Source: Mycobacterium sp. OAS707 (GTDB taxonomy: Bacteria > Actinomycetota > Actinomycetes > Mycobacteriales > Mycobacteriaceae). From it: 64,000 bases of DNA. Below the pieces are notes generated by a model, which was given only the letters and a program-made list of their open reading frames with translations, had not been told where the DNA came from and did not search any database. The stretch spans positions 62,001-126,000 of the forward strand of contig NZ_JADBDS010000001.1 in NCBI RefSeq assembly GCF_014873705.1, given 5' to 3'. Position numbers and translations under genes: made by a program. Of this stretch, positions 62,037-64,000 are shown piece by piece (positions within the stretch are counted from its first letter, which is position 1; every line of letters starts with the position of its first letter).

Positions 62037-62906
62037 CTACCTTGCTTTACCCGGGAAATACTTGACGATGCCTTCCTGAACCACGGTGGCCAGCAGTTGG
62101 CCCGACCGGTTGAAGAAATGTCCGGTGCCAAGGCCCCGCGAATCCGCCGCCACCGGCGAGGACGTGGAGTAAAGCACCCATTCGTCGAAGTGCACCGGCC
62201 GGTGAAACCACACCGAATGGTTGGTGGTCACGGCGAAGATGCGGTCGTAGCCCCACGACAGGCCGTGCGTGGTGATGATCGAGTCGAGCACGGTGGTGTC
62301 CGACGAATACACCATCGCGGCGGCGTGCATGACCGGGTCGTCGGGCATCCGCGCGACCGTCCTCATCCAGACCCGGTTGTGTGGGAGCCGCTCGCCCTTG
62401 TCGCGCATCACCCACGCCGGGTCGTTGGTGTAGCGCCAGTCGATCGGCCGCAGCGCCTCGACGAAATGCGGCACGACGTCCTCGTACCCCTGCAGCAGAT
62501 CATCCACCGGCAGTAGCGATTCCGGGTCGGTGAGCACGGGAGGTTCGACGCCGTGTTCGAGCCCTTGCCCGCCGGCCAGGTAGGAGACCATGGCCGTGGT
62601 CAACACTTGACCGTCCTGCATCACGTCGACGCGCCGGTTGGCGAAGCGACGCTCGTCGCGCAGTCGCACCACATGGAATTCGAGATCCTTCTCCGGATCC
62701 CCGCCTGCGATGAAATGCACCGACATCGCGCTCGGCGGAATTTCGTGCTCGAGGCTGCGGCTGGCGGCCACGAAGGCCTGGGCCATCATCTGGCCACCGA
62801 AGGTTCTTATCGGGTTCTTGCTCGGGTGCGAACCGATGAAAAGGTCGTCGTCCTCGCGGGCGAGGTCGAGGATCGCCAGCAGCTCTTTGAAGTCCGCTGT
62901 CGACAC
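62037..62906 (-). CDS. tesB: Acyl-CoA thioesterase II
   Basis: This 289-residue double hot-dog thioesterase hydrolyses acyl-CoA. The N-terminal hot-dog has FIGSHPSKNPIRTFGGQMMA and PPSAMSVHFIAGGDPEKDLE, and the C-terminal one has VYSSDTTVLDSIITTHGLSW and GRGLGTGHF-like SRGLGTGHFFNRSGQLLATV with the catalytic Asp and Gln. ATG 62906 lies 19 bp downstream of pyk, as in M. tuberculosis Rv1617-Rv1618, so the two are likely co-transcribed. Alternative products are unlikely. Confidence 0.96.
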   Translation of the reverse strand: MSTADFKELLAILDLAREDDDLFIGSHPSKNPIRTFGGQMMAQAFVAASRSLEHEIPPSAMSVHFIAGGDPEKDLEFHVVRLRDERRFANRRVDVMQDGQVLTTAMVSYLAGGQGLEHGVEPPVLTDPESLLPVDDLLQGYEDVVPHFVEALRPIDWRYTNDPAWVMRDKGERLPHNRVWMRTVARMPDDPVMHAAAMVYSSDTTVLDSIITTHGLSWGYDRIFAVTTNHSVWFHRPVHFDEWVLYSTSSPVAADSRGLGTGHFFNRSGQLLATVVQEGIVKYFPGKAR

Positions 62907-62925
62907 TCAAAACCTCCTGATCCGA

Positions 62926-64000
<1,075 letters not shown>

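Overview
The window is chromosomal DNA of a mycobacterium, most likely an environmental or fast-growing Mycolicibacterium-type species. The base composition is GC-rich and rpsA has the 481-residue length of the mycobacterial protein. The order pyk - tesB - MprF-like membrane protein - cydC/cydD/cydB/cydA - Rv1625c-type cyclase - pdtaR - thiolase/DUF35 - polA - rpsA - coaE - uvrB is that of M. tuberculosis Rv1617 to Rv1633, read in reverse. That backbone is interrupted by accessory blocks absent from the tubercle bacillus at these positions. No phage, insertion sequence, CRISPR array or rRNA was seen.

Left part (1-17.6 kb). A partial uvrB is followed by a crotonase and TetR pair sharing one operator, a DUF402 protein, and a repair cassette of a stand-alone LigD-type ATP ligase, a stand-alone LigD-type polymerase and an Fpg/Nei glycosylase with overlapping ends. 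Next come a glycine-rich PGRS-like protein without a PE domain, a small secreted protein, coaE, rpsA, a PrsW-type protease, a SnoaL-NmrA-TetR operon, and polA with a probable leaderless promoter.

Middle (17.6-34.6 kb). A secreted beta-roll repeat protein precedes a large LuxR-type ATPase regulator with a clipped C-terminus and a LysR-controlled flavin monooxygenase/hydrolase pair. Two conserved unknown genes diverge from the DUF35-thiolase pair across a strong KstR-like palindrome. Two inverted copies of a ~60 bp palindromic repeat flank a small unknown gene and a DUF167 gene. A branched-chain amino-acid-type ABC cluster follows; its binding-protein gene is frameshifted and is separated from the permeases by an intrinsic terminator-like hairpin. 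pdtaR, an RNA-binding ANTAR response regulator, lies next to it.

Right part (34.7-64 kb). A tRNA-Leu(CAA) with a short variable arm and a small Asn/Gly-repeat secreted protein precede an agmatinase - TPP enzyme - sodium symporter operon facing a PucR activator. Then come a secreted glycoside hydrolase with a repeat tail, the membrane adenylyl cyclase, an alpha/beta hydrolase with its TetR, Dps, a DUF2339 membrane protein, and a five-gene run joining a polar amino-acid ABC transporter to a two-component system. A DUF732 protein, an HdeD-type protein, the complete cydABDC operon for cytochrome bd and its assembly transporter, a DUF4190 protein, the MprF-like protein, tesB and partial pyk close the window.

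The less familiar modules are the split LigD repair cassette, the agmatinase-TPP-symporter-PucR operon, the transporter-kinase operon, the repeat-rich surface proteins and the probable extension of the KstR regulon. Names rest on motif recognition and gene order; no search was run.
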